From Clostridiales bacterium (GTDB lineage Bacteria; Bacillota; Clostridia; UBA1381): 64,000 bases of DNA. The notes below the pieces were generated by a model. That model was not told the DNA's origin. It saw nothing but the letters and a program-made list of their open reading frames with translations, and did no database searches. The position numbers and the translations under genes are program-made. This document shows positions 26,393 to 34,823 of the stretch, piece by piece (the first letter of the stretch is position 1; each line of letters starts with the position of its first letter). The stretch is taken from the NCBI GenBank assembly GCA_029226975.1, contig JAQXZB010000037.1, forward strand, positions 33,011 to 97,010, in the 5' to 3' direction.

Positions 26393-27681
26393 GAATACTT
26401 GTTTTTACTGTTTCGTCTTGGAACAGCAAAGTCGGTTCAAATACTTGGGCAGCCTTATTGAACGGATATGATCCGTCACAGGTTGCCAACATATGTATTC
26501 GGGACGAAATACCGGACAGCCCGGTATGCTCTCGGTATTTTGGCATATCGGAAAACAAGATAATAAAAAGCGTTTTTAACCGTAAAATAAAAACCGGACG
26601 TGAAACAAGCGCTCTTAGTTCTTCAGCCTCCGACAATACCGACCTTGAGGAGCATAATACACGCTATCAAAAAATGACGGTTAAAAGACGGTATTCAATG
26701 CTCATGGCCCGGGAGCTTGTTTGGAAGCTGGGACGCTGGAAAACAAAGGAGCTTAACGATTTTCTTGATGATTTTCACCCGGATATTATTTTACATTCCA
26801 TGGAAGGATATATTCATTTAAACAGAATTATCGAGTATGCGATAAAGCGTACCGGGGCAAGGGCTGTCGGATACATTTGGGATGATAATTTCACATATAA
26901 GCAATATAAAAATCTCGGATACAAGGTATATCGTTATTTTCAGCGCCGGTCATTAAAACGCTTGGCGAGAAAAACCGATGAATTTTTTGCAATATCTCCG
27001 TTCACCAAATCAGAAGCGGACAAATTCTTCGGCATAAACTGCCATGTTCTGACAAAACCCTTATCCAAGATACCGACGGTTACGGAGTATAACGGTGCTT
27101 TGCCTATTCGTATGGTTTATACGGGCAATCTGCTTATCGGCAGAGATAAGAGTTTAATTCGCTTGTGCAGGGCACTTAAAGAAGTAAACAGTGACCGGGA
27201 AATGATATGTTTGGACGTTTACACAAAGACTGTTTTACCCGAGAGTGTATCGGCCAAGCTGCAAAGCAGCTATTGTCATATACATAAACCCATTATGCAG
27301 TCGGAAGCATTGAAGAAACAAAATGAAGCCGATGTTTTGCTGTTTTTGGAAGATATTGACGGCAAGGACGCTAAAGCTGCCCGCCTTTCATTTTCTACTA
27401 AAATCACAGATTATCTTTCGGCGGGAAAATGTATATTTGCCATCGGAAATTGTGACACGTCTCCTATGCAGTATTTTATTGAAAACAAGGCAGCGATTGT
27501 ATGTGACAGCGATGAAAAAATACTGCGCGGATTAAATCAGCTTACAGAAAATACGAGCATATTAAATGAATATGCCAAAAATGCTTGTGAAGCGGGAAAG
27601 AAAAATCATGACCCTCAATCAATTCGGAAATTATTGTTTGGGGTGCTTGACTGTGTATACACAAAAAATAAGGGGAAATGA
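26389..27681 (+). CDS. Glycosyltransferase (GT-B type)
   Basis: 430 residues. It starts MRILVFTVSSWN and has a GT-B layout: an N-terminal half with a basic low-complexity stretch near 65-105, LHSMEGYIHLNRII near 145, and a C-terminal donor half from IRMVYTGNLLIGRDKSLIRL through FSTKITDYLSAGKCIFAIG. I cannot name the linkage made. Start codon overlaps the previous gene by 4 bp; a bidirectional terminator follows at 27695, so this closes the polysaccharide operon. Confidence 0.85.
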   Translation: MRILVFTVSSWNSKVGSNTWAALLNGYDPSQVANICIRDEIPDSPVCSRYFGISENKIIKSVFNRKIKTGRETSALSSSASDNTDLEEHNTRYQKMTVKRRYSMLMARELVWKLGRWKTKELNDFLDDFHPDIILHSMEGYIHLNRIIEYAIKRTGARAVGYIWDDNFTYKQYKNLGYKVYRYFQRRSLKRLARKTDEFFAISPFTKSEADKFFGINCHVLTKPLSKIPTVTEYNGALPIRMVYTGNLLIGRDKSLIRLCRALKEVNSDREMICLDVYTKTVLPESVSAKLQSSYCHIHKPIMQSEALKKQNEADVLLFLEDIDGKDAKAARLSFSTKITDYLSAGKCIFAIGNCDTSPMQYFIENKAAIVCDSDEKILRGLNQLTENTSILNEYAKNACEAGKKNHDPQSIRKLLFGVLDCVYTKNKGK

Positions 27682-27694
27682 TTTTTTCGTAAAA

Positions 27695-27732
27695 AAATAA
27701 CGCCGATCCGTTAAAGCCGGCGTTATTTTAAT
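27695..27732. terminator. Bidirectional terminator between the polysaccharide operon and hicAB
   Basis: AAAATAACGCCG / CGGCGTTATTTT with an 11-12 base loop. It serves the plus-strand operon and the minus-strand hicAB. Confidence 0.8.
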
Positions 27733-27772
27733 AAAATAACTCACTTGTAATTAAAGGAGATGATGAAAATAA

Positions 27773-27982
27773 TTATGCGTAATGAAGATGAGCTTTAGGA
27801 TACGGAATTTCCTCGCCGTCCTCCAAAGCAACTTCAATCCATTCTTTAATTATTGTTTCGGCATTGGCAATTGCTTCCTGACGGGTTTTTCCATCTGCCA
27901 TGCAGCCCGGAAGGTCGGGAACTTCGGCGATAAAGGCATTGTCATCATCGCTCCAATAAAGGATAATTTCATAATTATACAT
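27773..27982 (-). CDS. hicB: HicB-family antitoxin
   Basis: 69 residues with the HicB fold (IILYWSDDDNAFIAEVPDLPGCMADGKT, a partly degenerate RNase-H-like core). It neutralises HicA. This is the short form with no C-terminal DNA-binding domain that I can see, so autoregulation would need another route. The gene follows hicA with an 8-bp overlap, in the order toxin then antitoxin. Confidence 0.9.
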   Translation of the reverse strand: MYNYEIILYWSDDDNAFIAEVPDLPGCMADGKTRQEAIANAETIIKEWIEVALEDGEEIPYPKAHLHYA

Positions 27983-28235
27983 GGTTATCAGCTCCTAACT
28001 TGTAATTCAACATAATGTTACGGATTTGTTTGACTTGATAAGGCTTTGCAAAAGCCCCATTGGGCTGAATATTGATTTTTTCAGCAATTCCCTGTCGCGT
28101 GTATATGTAGTGATCACCTCTGATTCGCTCACGGAAACCCAAATATAACAATACACGCTGAATATCTCTGAATTTTATGTTTTTATCTTGATTACCGCTC
28201 AAAACAGAAGCAAGCAGCTTATCAATTTGTCCCAT
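27975..28235 (-). CDS. hicA: HicA-family mRNA interferase toxin
   Basis: 86 residues. The C-terminal half has the dsRBD-like HicA motif with catalytic His in IRGDHYIYTRQG. HicA cleaves mRNA when free of HicB. The N-terminal half is a little longer than in many HicA proteins. ATG start at 28235 after GGAG. Toxin first, antitoxin second, co-transcribed on the minus strand. Confidence 0.88.
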   Translation of the reverse strand: MGQIDKLLASVLSGNQDKNIKFRDIQRVLLYLGFRERIRGDHYIYTRQGIAEKINIQPNGAFAKPYQVKQIRNIMLNYKLGADNHV

Positions 28236-28352
28236 TGCGGCTCTCCTCTGATTATATTATTTATGATAGACCGTTTTCAATGACTTTATACCTGTTTTTT
28301 CGGTACGTCCGAAGAATGCTTAATAATATTATAACACCATCGCAAACGGTTG

Positions 28353-29231
28353 TCAAGTATGCGAGGAAAGCGGTTTGCAATTTTCAAAGGCGCAAAGAAG
28401 GGTTTTTGCCATTGGCTCGTATGCCGCTTTAAGGTCGGTAAGAGGGTTTTTTCCTTTGCCTATTTCCAAGGTGTAGCCCTCCTTTTTAAATTCATCTATA
28501 AACCAATCCTTCATTCCCCCGAATGCTGCCGTTCCCTCAGGCTCGCAGACCCTGTAACCGCCCGCCGCCGCCATTTTCTCTGCCCTCTCCCTTGCTCCCG
28601 CGGGCGCATTGCCGCAAAAATCATAGTATATCTCCTCGCCCTGGGAATGGAGGGCTATGAGCATATCGGGCTTGATTTTTCTTATAAATTCCGTTATTGC
28701 CTTTGTTTCCGGCTCGGATTCGGGATATTTTCCGCCGTATTTTGACGGCGCAATTCCCTTTGTTACCGGCTGCCACATGGCATTGTAATTGTGGTTTAAG
28801 TCCACTCCTCTTGCGTTTGCCTGCCAAAGCTGTGTAAATTCTCTTATGCCCAGCCGCCTTATAAGCGCTCTGTGCCGAGGGTCCTGCAAATTTGCGCCGT
28901 TTACGGCTATGTCAACCCCGTCGGGATTTAGCATGGGTATAAAATAAACCGTATTGTTTTCATATATCCCAACCGCGTCCGCGCCGAAAAACGGCGTTTT
29001 TGTCATGTAATGCACGATAAAGTCCGAAATGAATTTCATTACCGCCGCCGCGGTCAGATATTCTAAGCCATGCACCGCCGCCGCACACACAATCTGCCTT
29101 TTTCCCCTGCCTGTTTTTATGCACAAAAGCTCCCTGCCGCAGACGCTTTTCCCCACAGAAAAGCCCTCAAGCTCCTTAAATTCCAAAAGCAGCTTTGTAT
29201 CCCTTTTCAGTTTTTCATAATCATAGCGCAT
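28353..29231 (-). CDS. M14-family zinc carboxypeptidase (gamma-D-glutamyl-diamino acid peptidase type)
   Basis: 292 residues from ATG 29231; the track extends it by seven codons. Zinc ligands HxxE in AAAVHGLEYL (about 56-60) and a second His in LIALHSQGEEIYYDF; the catalytic Glu is in GYTLEIGKGKNP near the C-terminus. It resembles gamma-D-glutamyl-(L)-meso-diaminopimelate peptidases that process murein peptides. No signal peptide is visible, so it may act on recycled muropeptides in the cytoplasm or in the forespore. It stands alone, divergent from the PRTase operon. Confidence 0.9.
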   Translation of the reverse strand: MRYDYEKLKRDTKLLLEFKELEGFSVGKSVCGRELLCIKTGRGKRQIVCAAAVHGLEYLTAAAVMKFISDFIVHYMTKTPFFGADAVGIYENNTVYFIPMLNPDGVDIAVNGANLQDPRHRALIRRLGIREFTQLWQANARGVDLNHNYNAMWQPVTKGIAPSKYGGKYPESEPETKAITEFIRKIKPDMLIALHSQGEEIYYDFCGNAPAGARERAEKMAAAGGYRVCEPEGTAAFGGMKDWFIDEFKKEGYTLEIGKGKNPLTDLKAAYEPMAKTLLCAFENCKPLSSHT

Positions 29232-29302
29232 TATTTCACCCCTTTTATGCAAGTATATGCGCCGAATTTTTCGGATATACTGTATTTATGCGGATTTTTC
29301 GG

Positions 29303-29331
29303 TTGACATAAGTGATTAAATGAGTTATAAT
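29303..29331 (+). promoter_or_regulatory. Sigma-A promoter of the PRTase to divIVA operon
   Basis: TTGACA, 17-bp spacer, TATAAT: a consensus match in both boxes. It is the only clear promoter I see before divIVA ends at 34760. Confidence 0.85.
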
Positions 29332-29365
29332 ATAGTAGTATAAATGTATTTGAAAGGACAACGCC

Positions 29366-29914
29366 ATGAATTACGAAATGACAATCGCGGGACTTAAGCG
29401 TTCGCTGCCGCTGTTCCCGATAAACGAAAACTTACAGATAGCGGCGTTTATCATGCTGGGTGATACGGAAATTACCGAAGCCTGCGCAAGAGAGCTTTTA
29501 AAGAAGGCTCCCGATTACGACATACTCATAACCGCCGAATGCAAGGGAATACCTCTTACATACGAAATGGCGAAGCAGGCGGGAAAGAGCTACATTGTGG
29601 CAAGAAAATCTCCCAAGCTGTATATGAAGGATGTACTTACGGTACATTCGGACTCAATCACCACCGAGGGCATACAGACCCTGTGTTTGGGCGGTGATGA
29701 CGCACAGCTTCTTAAGGGTAAAAGAGTTCTTATTACCGATGACGTTATAAGCACAGGCGGCTCGCTTTCTGCCCTTGAAAAGCTTGTTCGGCGGGCAGGC
29801 GGCGAGATTGCCGGGAAAATGGCGGTGCTTGCCGAGGGCGATGCCGCTGTAAGGGACGATATAATCTTTCTTGAAGCGCTTCCGCTGTTCGATAAGGACG
29901 GAAAGGTGATTTAA
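29366..29914 (+). CDS. Adenine/xanthine-type phosphoribosyltransferase
   Basis: 182 residues with the PRPP-binding loop VLITDDVISTGGSLSALEKL at about 118-137 and the flexible-loop segment YIVARKSPKLYMKD near 75. Type I PRTases make nucleoside monophosphates from a base and PRPP; the length and loop suggest an adenine phosphoribosyltransferase-like protein. Several Clostridia carry such a gene at the head of the division cluster. Good SD (GAAAGGAC). First gene of the operon; the next gene begins directly after its stop. Confidence 0.88.
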   Translation: MNYEMTIAGLKRSLPLFPINENLQIAAFIMLGDTEITEACARELLKKAPDYDILITAECKGIPLTYEMAKQAGKSYIVARKSPKLYMKDVLTVHSDSITTEGIQTLCLGGDDAQLLKGKRVLITDDVISTGGSLSALEKLVRRAGGEIAGKMAVLAEGDAAVRDDIIFLEALPLFDKDGKVI

Positions 29915-30988
29915 TTGGATTACGGCTTGGTTTTTGCCGGCGGCGGAGTTCGCGGCGCGTATCATATCGGAGTTTGGAGAGCCATAAAGGAGCTTGGAAT
30001 TAAAATAAGCTCTGTGTGCGGTGCTTCCATAGGCGCGGTAAATGCGGCTATGCTTTGTATGGACGCTTATGAGGACGCACTGCGGCTGTGGGAGGAAATA
30101 TCCCTTTACGATATTGTCGCTCTCCCCTCTGACACGAAAATAGAGGGTGACCTGTTTTGTGCAAAAACCATTGCTTCCCTGATACGGCAGATTTTCGTTT
30201 CAAAGGGGCTTGAAATGCAGCCCTTAGAGGAGCTTTTGCGCTCGCTCATTGACGAGGATAAAATCCGCAGTTCAAAAATACGGCTTGGAATTGCGCTTTT
30301 TTCCGTTACGGATAAAAAGGAAATGCTCCTTGACGTTTCACAGATACCCGAGGGCAGGCTTGTGGATTATCTTATGGCAAGCGTGTGTCTTGTGGGCTTT
30401 AAAAGCCGCACCATAGGCGGCAAGCGCTTTATTGACGGCGGTATGGCGGATAATATGCCGGTAAGCTATATGCTTAAATACAACACAAAAAACATAATAA
30501 CCGTAAATGCCGGGGGCATAGGCGTATACCGCGACCGTAACCTTGCCGGCAGAAACGTTATTGAAATAAAATGCCGTTCTCCCTATACGGGTACGATGGA
30601 TTTTGACCGTAACGGGATTTTAAAGAGCATCGAAAACGGCGCTCTCGATGCCCGCCGCGCCTTGGGGCTTTTGGGCGGAGAGATTTATTATTTTAACGCC
30701 GAGGCGTACAGGCGGCTGCATTTTAAATACAGCCATGACTTGATATTGGGAGCGGAGTATGCGGCGGAGCTTTTGGGGATTGACAAGCTTAAGGTTTATG
30801 ATTTTGACGAGCTTGTTTCGCTCATTAAAAAAGAAAAGGACAATGCGCCTTTGCAGCTTCAAAGGGTTATGAAAATGCTTTGCCGCGACGGATTTATTGA
30901 AAGCAAAATAGATAATGTGCTGGGCGGCACATACCTTGCCGCTTCGGCGCTCATGTACTTTGGATACGGGGGATATGGGGAAATTTAA
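29915..30988 (+). CDS. Patatin-like phospholipase
   Basis: 357 residues from a TTG directly after the previous stop (SD AAAGGTG). It has the patatin oxyanion loop GGGVRGAYH at about residue 9, the nucleophile elbow GASIG (Ser at about residue 39) and the catalytic Asp in DGG of KRFIDGGMADNMP. It is predicted to hydrolyse acyl lipids; no secretion signal is present. The C-terminal 130 residues have no assigned function. It overlaps the downstream gene by 14 bp, so translation is coupled. Confidence 0.92.
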   Translation: MDYGLVFAGGGVRGAYHIGVWRAIKELGIKISSVCGASIGAVNAAMLCMDAYEDALRLWEEISLYDIVALPSDTKIEGDLFCAKTIASLIRQIFVSKGLEMQPLEELLRSLIDEDKIRSSKIRLGIALFSVTDKKEMLLDVSQIPEGRLVDYLMASVCLVGFKSRTIGGKRFIDGGMADNMPVSYMLKYNTKNIITVNAGGIGVYRDRNLAGRNVIEIKCRSPYTGTMDFDRNGILKSIENGALDARRALGLLGGEIYYFNAEAYRRLHFKYSHDLILGAEYAAELLGIDKLKVYDFDELVSLIKKEKDNAPLQLQRVMKMLCRDGFIESKIDNVLGGTYLAASALMYFGYGGYGEI

Positions 30989-32174
30989 CATAAAACAACG
31001 GCTGCTTATGGGATTTGTTCTTCTGGTCATGCTTGCGGCGGCTTACGGCATATACTATGCTACGGCGCAGCTGTCCATGATTGACATGGCACAGGATACC
31101 GTTGAAAACAGCATAAATTGTAAAACTGCATATATAATACGGGAGGAACGGGTTTTTGAAGCGCCCTACAGCGGCAGTGTGTATCACAGCGTCTCGGACG
31201 GGGAAAGGGTTTCAAAGGACTCGCTTATAAGTACGGTCTTTTCGGGAAAAATCAGCTCCGACAAGCTAAAGGAGCTTCGCACCATCGACAGGAAAATCCA
31301 ATCCCTTAAAAGCTCCGAATTTGGCTTAGCGTATGTTTTTTATGACTCGGACACCGAAAGCGCGGTAAACGAGATAATTTCCGAAATCCCGGCTTTGGGC
31401 GAAAAAAACGAGGTTTCGCGCATTGCCGGCGCAAGGGAGGATTTAAACGCAATAAGGAGCGGTGTTTCTTCTTCGCCCTCCGACCGCTTAGACAGCCTTT
31501 TAGAGCAGAAGCAGATTATCCAAGACAGCATAAGCGCACAGCGCATGGATATAATAACGGATATTTCCGGGGTGTTTACCACCTATGCGGACGGAATGGA
31601 GAGCGCATTGATTCCGGAGGATATTCCCTCCTACGGCGCATCATACATCTCGTCCCTAAAGCCCGCGGCGGCGGTGCGGCTGTCGCGAAGCGAGGCAGAG
31701 GCGGGCGGCGCGGTATGCAAGGTTATGAACAATCATTTATGGTATGTTATAATGAATGTTCCCTTATCCCGTATGGACGGACGAAAGGTCGGCGACGATG
31801 TGTGGCTTCGCTTTAATTCCATGGCGGGAGAAAAGATCGGCGCACAGATATATTATATAGGAGAGCCGGAAAATGACATTGTTCCGGTGACGGTGCGCTG
31901 CGGGCAGTATTTGGAGGGTGCTTTTGCCTACAGAAGCGCCGATGTTGATTTGATATTTGAAAGCTACAGCGGATGCCGCGTTCCCATTCAGGCAATACGC
32001 TCGGACAATAACGGTAACAAATACGTTTTGGGAATGATCGGAACGAGGGAATATATCTGCTACTGTACGGTGCTGTATTCGGATATTGACCGAAACATCG
32101 CCATAATCGAGTCCACCCAAACCGCGCAGAATAAAATTCAGTCCATGGAGCGTATAGTGACAGGCGAGAGGTAG
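30975..32174 (+). CDS. HlyD-like membrane-anchored protein upstream of the sepF cluster
   Basis: 399 residues from ATG 30975 with GGGGG as SD; the track adds 20 upstream codons in frame. One membrane helix near the N-terminus (LLMGFVLLVMLAAAYGIYYA), then a short beta segment like a half-barrel (FEAPYSGSVYHSVSDGERVS), a central helical hairpin (about 90-200), and a beta C-terminal domain. Membrane-fusion-protein (HlyD) relatives occur at this position in Clostridia. No transporter gene is nearby, and the neighbours are cell-division genes, so a role at the septum is a reasonable inference. Confidence 0.75.
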   Translation: MGKFNIKQRLLMGFVLLVMLAAAYGIYYATAQLSMIDMAQDTVENSINCKTAYIIREERVFEAPYSGSVYHSVSDGERVSKDSLISTVFSGKISSDKLKELRTIDRKIQSLKSSEFGLAYVFYDSDTESAVNEIISEIPALGEKNEVSRIAGAREDLNAIRSGVSSSPSDRLDSLLEQKQIIQDSISAQRMDIITDISGVFTTYADGMESALIPEDIPSYGASYISSLKPAAAVRLSRSEAEAGGAVCKVMNNHLWYVIMNVPLSRMDGRKVGDDVWLRFNSMAGEKIGAQIYYIGEPENDIVPVTVRCGQYLEGAFAYRSADVDLIFESYSGCRVPIQAIRSDNNGNKYVLGMIGTREYICYCTVLYSDIDRNIAIIESTQTAQNKIQSMERIVTGER

Positions 32175-32179
32175 GAGGA

Positions 32180-32384
32180 ATAATGCGAAAAATAAGCTGC
32201 GCATCTCACCGCTTTTTGCTCGGGGCGGTATACACATACAGCACCGCTCGCTGCAAAGCGGCAATATGCATTCACCGCCAAGAAGGGCGGACGCACGCAG
32301 TGCGGCTTTTGCGAAGCAAAAGTGATGACAGGCTTCTTTTCCGCATTATGATTTGTGCCGCCGCATGGCGGTTGAATGGAGGAG
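32180..32384 (+). repeat. Structured leader repeat, copy B
   Basis: Closest relative of copy A. Outer arms ATAATGCG (32180-32187) and CGCATTAT (32342-32349) are perfectly complementary, though the sequence differs from copy A. The same five internal hairpins follow, then a CCGCC/GGCGG hairpin and the GGAGG SD of yggS. An ATG at 32183 with GGAGG just upstream is in frame with yggS and the frame is open throughout, which is why the ORF track extends yggS into the repeat. Confidence 0.85.
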
Positions 32385-32389
32385 TTGTT

Positions 32390-33079
32390 ATGTCAATAGA
32401 AGAAAATCTTAATTCCGTAAAAGAGCGCATAGCCAAGGCGGCAGTGCGGGCAGGACGAAGCCCAAAGGATATTTCGCTCATTGCCGTTACCAAAACCCAT
32501 GGCGCGGATATGATTAACGAAGCGATAGACAAGGGCGTAAGCGACATAGGCGAGAACAAGCCCCAGGAGGTGCGCGACAAGTTTGAATATGTAAAAAGCG
32601 GCGTAAAATGGCATCTTATCGGGCATTTGCAGACAAATAAGGTAAAATATATAATAGACAAGGTTTGTCTTATACATTCGGTTGACAGCATACATCTTAT
32701 GGAGGAGATAGACCGTCAGGCAAGGAAGTACGGAAAAATCATGGATGTGCTTATACAGGTGAATATTTCCGGGGAGGAAAGCAAGTCGGGAATTGAGCCG
32801 GGAGAGCTTGATGCGCTTTTAAAAAAGGCGGGAGAGCTTGACAGCCTGCGGGTTAAGGGACTTATGACCATTGCTCCCATAGAGGGCGATGCGTCGGTGC
32901 ATTTTAAAAATATGAAAGCTTTGTTTGACGAATATAAGGAAAAATCCTATCCTCATGTGAGCATGGAGGAGCTGTCCATGGGCATGAGCGGGGATTTTGA
33001 AAAGGCGATTGAGTGCGGCGCGACAATGGTACGCGTAGGCTCGGCGATATTCGGAAAACGCGATTATACAAGGAGGTAA
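32390..33079 (+). CDS. yggS: PLP homeostasis protein (YggS/YlmE family)
   Basis: 229 residues from ATG 32390 (GGAGG, 6-base spacing). The PLP Lys is in LIAVTKTHGADMI (about residue 36); GENKPQEVRDKF, WHLIGHLQTNKV, VNISGEESKSG, GLMTIAP and SMGMSGDFEKAIECGATMVR are all present. A fold-type III PLP-binding protein with no known catalytic reaction, thought to buffer PLP. Begins the ylm-type cluster with sepF, ylmH and divIVA. The upstream ORF extension of 69 codons comes from the structured repeat and is not part of the family. Confidence 0.95.
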   Translation: MSIEENLNSVKERIAKAAVRAGRSPKDISLIAVTKTHGADMINEAIDKGVSDIGENKPQEVRDKFEYVKSGVKWHLIGHLQTNKVKYIIDKVCLIHSVDSIHLMEEIDRQARKYGKIMDVLIQVNISGEESKSGIEPGELDALLKKAGELDSLRVKGLMTIAPIEGDASVHFKNMKALFDEYKEKSYPHVSMEELSMGMSGDFEKAIECGATMVRVGSAIFGKRDYTRR

Positions 33080-33083
33080 AAAA

Positions 33084-33572
33084 ATGGCAATCATAAACAC
33101 CATTAAAGGCTTTTTCGGTTACGGAGAGGACGATTTCGAGGACTACGACGAGGAGTATGAGGAGTACGAGGAGGAGGAAGAAGCTCCCAAAAGAAGCTTC
33201 TTTAAGGAACGCCAAAGCGCAAAGGAAGAGGAGGATACTCCCAAAAGAAGCTCCAAGGTGGTTCCCATCACCTCGCGAAACGAGCGCGCAAACGTGCAGA
33301 TAATCACGCCGACGGTTTTCGATGATACCAGAAAGGCTGCGGAAATTATAATGAACCGCCGCGTGCTTATATTAAACGTAACAAAAATGCGCGACACCGA
33401 CGAGGCAATGCGCGTTGTGGATTTCATATCCGGTACGGTTTACGGGCTTCGGGGAAATATCCGCAAGGTGCATGACGGAATATTTGTTGCCGCACCCAGC
33501 AACATCGATATTTCCGGCGACAGCATAAAGGACCATACATACAATAATTTTAACCTGCGACATGACGGCTGA
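33084..33572 (+). CDS. sepF: Cell division protein SepF
   Basis: 162 residues. Short amphipathic N-terminus (AIINTIKGFFGYGED) for membrane binding, a strongly acidic linker (DDFEDYDEEYEEYEEEEE), and the SepF core at about 75-155 (IITPTVFDDTRKAAEIIMNR...VVDFISGTVYGLRGNI). SepF tethers FtsZ to the membrane and shapes the division ring. Follows yggS by 4 bp and overlaps ylmH by 11 bp. Confidence 0.96.
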   Translation: MAIINTIKGFFGYGEDDFEDYDEEYEEYEEEEEAPKRSFFKERQSAKEEEDTPKRSSKVVPITSRNERANVQIITPTVFDDTRKAAEIIMNRRVLILNVTKMRDTDEAMRVVDFISGTVYGLRGNIRKVHDGIFVAAPSNIDISGDSIKDHTYNNFNLRHDG

Positions 33573-34311
33573 GGATAAGCTTTTGCTCGCCCGCGCAGAG
33601 GATTTGTTTTCGCTGTGCGAAAAATACTGCACACCGCGGTTTTCTTCCTTTCTTGACGGCGGCGAGATTGCGGTTTTGGAGGATAATTTCATCACCGGCG
33701 GCGCGGATACAATGCTTTGGGGCGGCTTTGAGGGTGCAGAGCACCGAATTTTGGGTGTGTTCCCCGAATGGAGTGAGCCGGAGGCGGCGGAGTTTCCCAT
33801 AACGGCTTTATATATAAAAAACAACGGCTCAAGGGAGCTTTCCCACAGGGATTTTTTGGGAACGCTGATGTCCTTGGGAATAGACCGTTCCAAAACCGGG
33901 GATATTGTAACCGATGAGGGCGGAGCGTATATATTCCTTTCATCGGATATTGCCGACTATGCGGCTCAAAACATAACAAAGATAGCAAGCTGCGGCGTAA
34001 GCGTTCGCAGGGCAGAGCCTGATGAGATAAAGAATGTGTCCAAAAAAATGCAGAGCATGGAGCTTGTATGCGCGTCATTGCGGCTTGACGCTTTATGTGC
34101 GGCGGCAGCGGGCATTTCAAGGCAGGCGGCGTCAAGGCTTATAAGCGGCGGCATGGTAAAGCTTAACCACCGTCCCGTTACGGACGGGTCAAAGGCGGTT
34201 TGTGAGGGGGATTTGCTTTCCTTAAGGGGGTACGGCAGATTTATCCTTTCCCGGTGCGGTGCAATGACCCGCAAGGGCAGAATACATATAACGGTAAATA
34301 AATTTATTTAG
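33562..34311 (+). CDS. ylmH: S4-domain RNA-binding protein (YlmH family)
   Basis: 249 residues. The start lies inside the last codons of sepF. N-terminal YlmH domain, then a C-terminal S4 domain at about 175-245 (LRLDALCAAAAGISRQAASR followed by LISGGMVKLNH). In Bacillus and relatives YlmH acts on stalled ribosomes carrying peptidyl-tRNA in the 50S subunit; here that role is by family. Part of the yggS-sepF-ylmH-divIVA operon. Confidence 0.92.
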   Translation: MTAEDKLLLARAEDLFSLCEKYCTPRFSSFLDGGEIAVLEDNFITGGADTMLWGGFEGAEHRILGVFPEWSEPEAAEFPITALYIKNNGSRELSHRDFLGTLMSLGIDRSKTGDIVTDEGGAYIFLSSDIADYAAQNITKIASCGVSVRRAEPDEIKNVSKKMQSMELVCASLRLDALCAAAAGISRQAASRLISGGMVKLNHRPVTDGSKAVCEGDLLSLRGYGRFILSRCGAMTRKGRIHITVNKFI

Positions 34312-34322
34312 GAGTGGTGGAA

Positions 34323-34760
34323 ATGCTCAGACCCATAGACATTCAAAACAAGGAATTTGAGAAGAAAATAAAGGGCTACGACTGCAACGAGGTCGATGAT
34401 TTTCTCGACGCCGTAATCGCCGATTACGAGCGGCTGTGGAAGGAAAACAGCTCTTTAAAGGACAAAATCGGAATGCTTACCGAGGCGGTGGAGCGCTACA
34501 AGCTTATGGAGGTTACCATGCGCCAGTCCTTAGACGTGGCGAAGCAGTCCGCGGAGGAAACCCGCAAAAACGCTCAGCTTGAAGCGGACGGGATTATCGC
34601 AAAGGCAAAGCTTGACGCAACCCATTTGGCAAAGCAGATAGACGAGGAGCATTTAAGACGGCATCAGGAAATGCTCTCGGTAAAAACACAGGTGGAGAAT
34701 TACAAGTCCAGGGTTCGGGCAATGACGGACGGACTTTTAAAAGCTCTTGAACAGATATAA
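34323..34760 (+). CDS. divIVA: DivIVA domain protein
   Basis: 145 residues from ATG 34323 (AGGAGTGG). N-terminal DivIVA motif PIDIQNKEFEKKIKGYDCNE, VDDFLDAVIADYERL, then a long coiled coil to the end. It binds negatively curved membrane at poles and septa and recruits division or sporulation partners. Last gene of the division operon; a promoter for ilvE begins right at its stop codon. Confidence 0.95.
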   Translation: MLRPIDIQNKEFEKKIKGYDCNEVDDFLDAVIADYERLWKENSSLKDKIGMLTEAVERYKLMEVTMRQSLDVAKQSAEETRKNAQLEADGIIAKAKLDATHLAKQIDEEHLRRHQEMLSVKTQVENYKSRVRAMTDGLLKALEQI

Positions 34761-34781
34761 TTGACATTTGATTATATCTGT
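34751..34781. repeat. Perfect 11-bp inverted repeat across the ilvE promoter
   Basis: ACAGATATAAT (34751-34761) and ATTATATCTGT (34771-34781) with a 9-base loop. It covers the divIVA stop and the -35 and spacer of the ilvE promoter, so it could be an operator or a weak transcript-end hairpin. It does not match the CodY motif. Confidence 0.65.
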
Positions 34782-34789
34782 GGTAAAAT
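34761..34789 (+). promoter_or_regulatory. Sigma-A promoter of ilvE
   Basis: TTGACA, 17-bp spacer, TAAAAT, starting on the base after the divIVA stop codon. Confidence 0.8.
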
Positions 34790-34823
34790 AAATACGAATA
34801 AACAATGGAAGGAAGTCTTTTAA

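Noticed and set aside
32183-32389. N-terminal extension of yggS in the ORF track
   Set aside because: Same reason; the family starts at MSIEENLNSVKERI.
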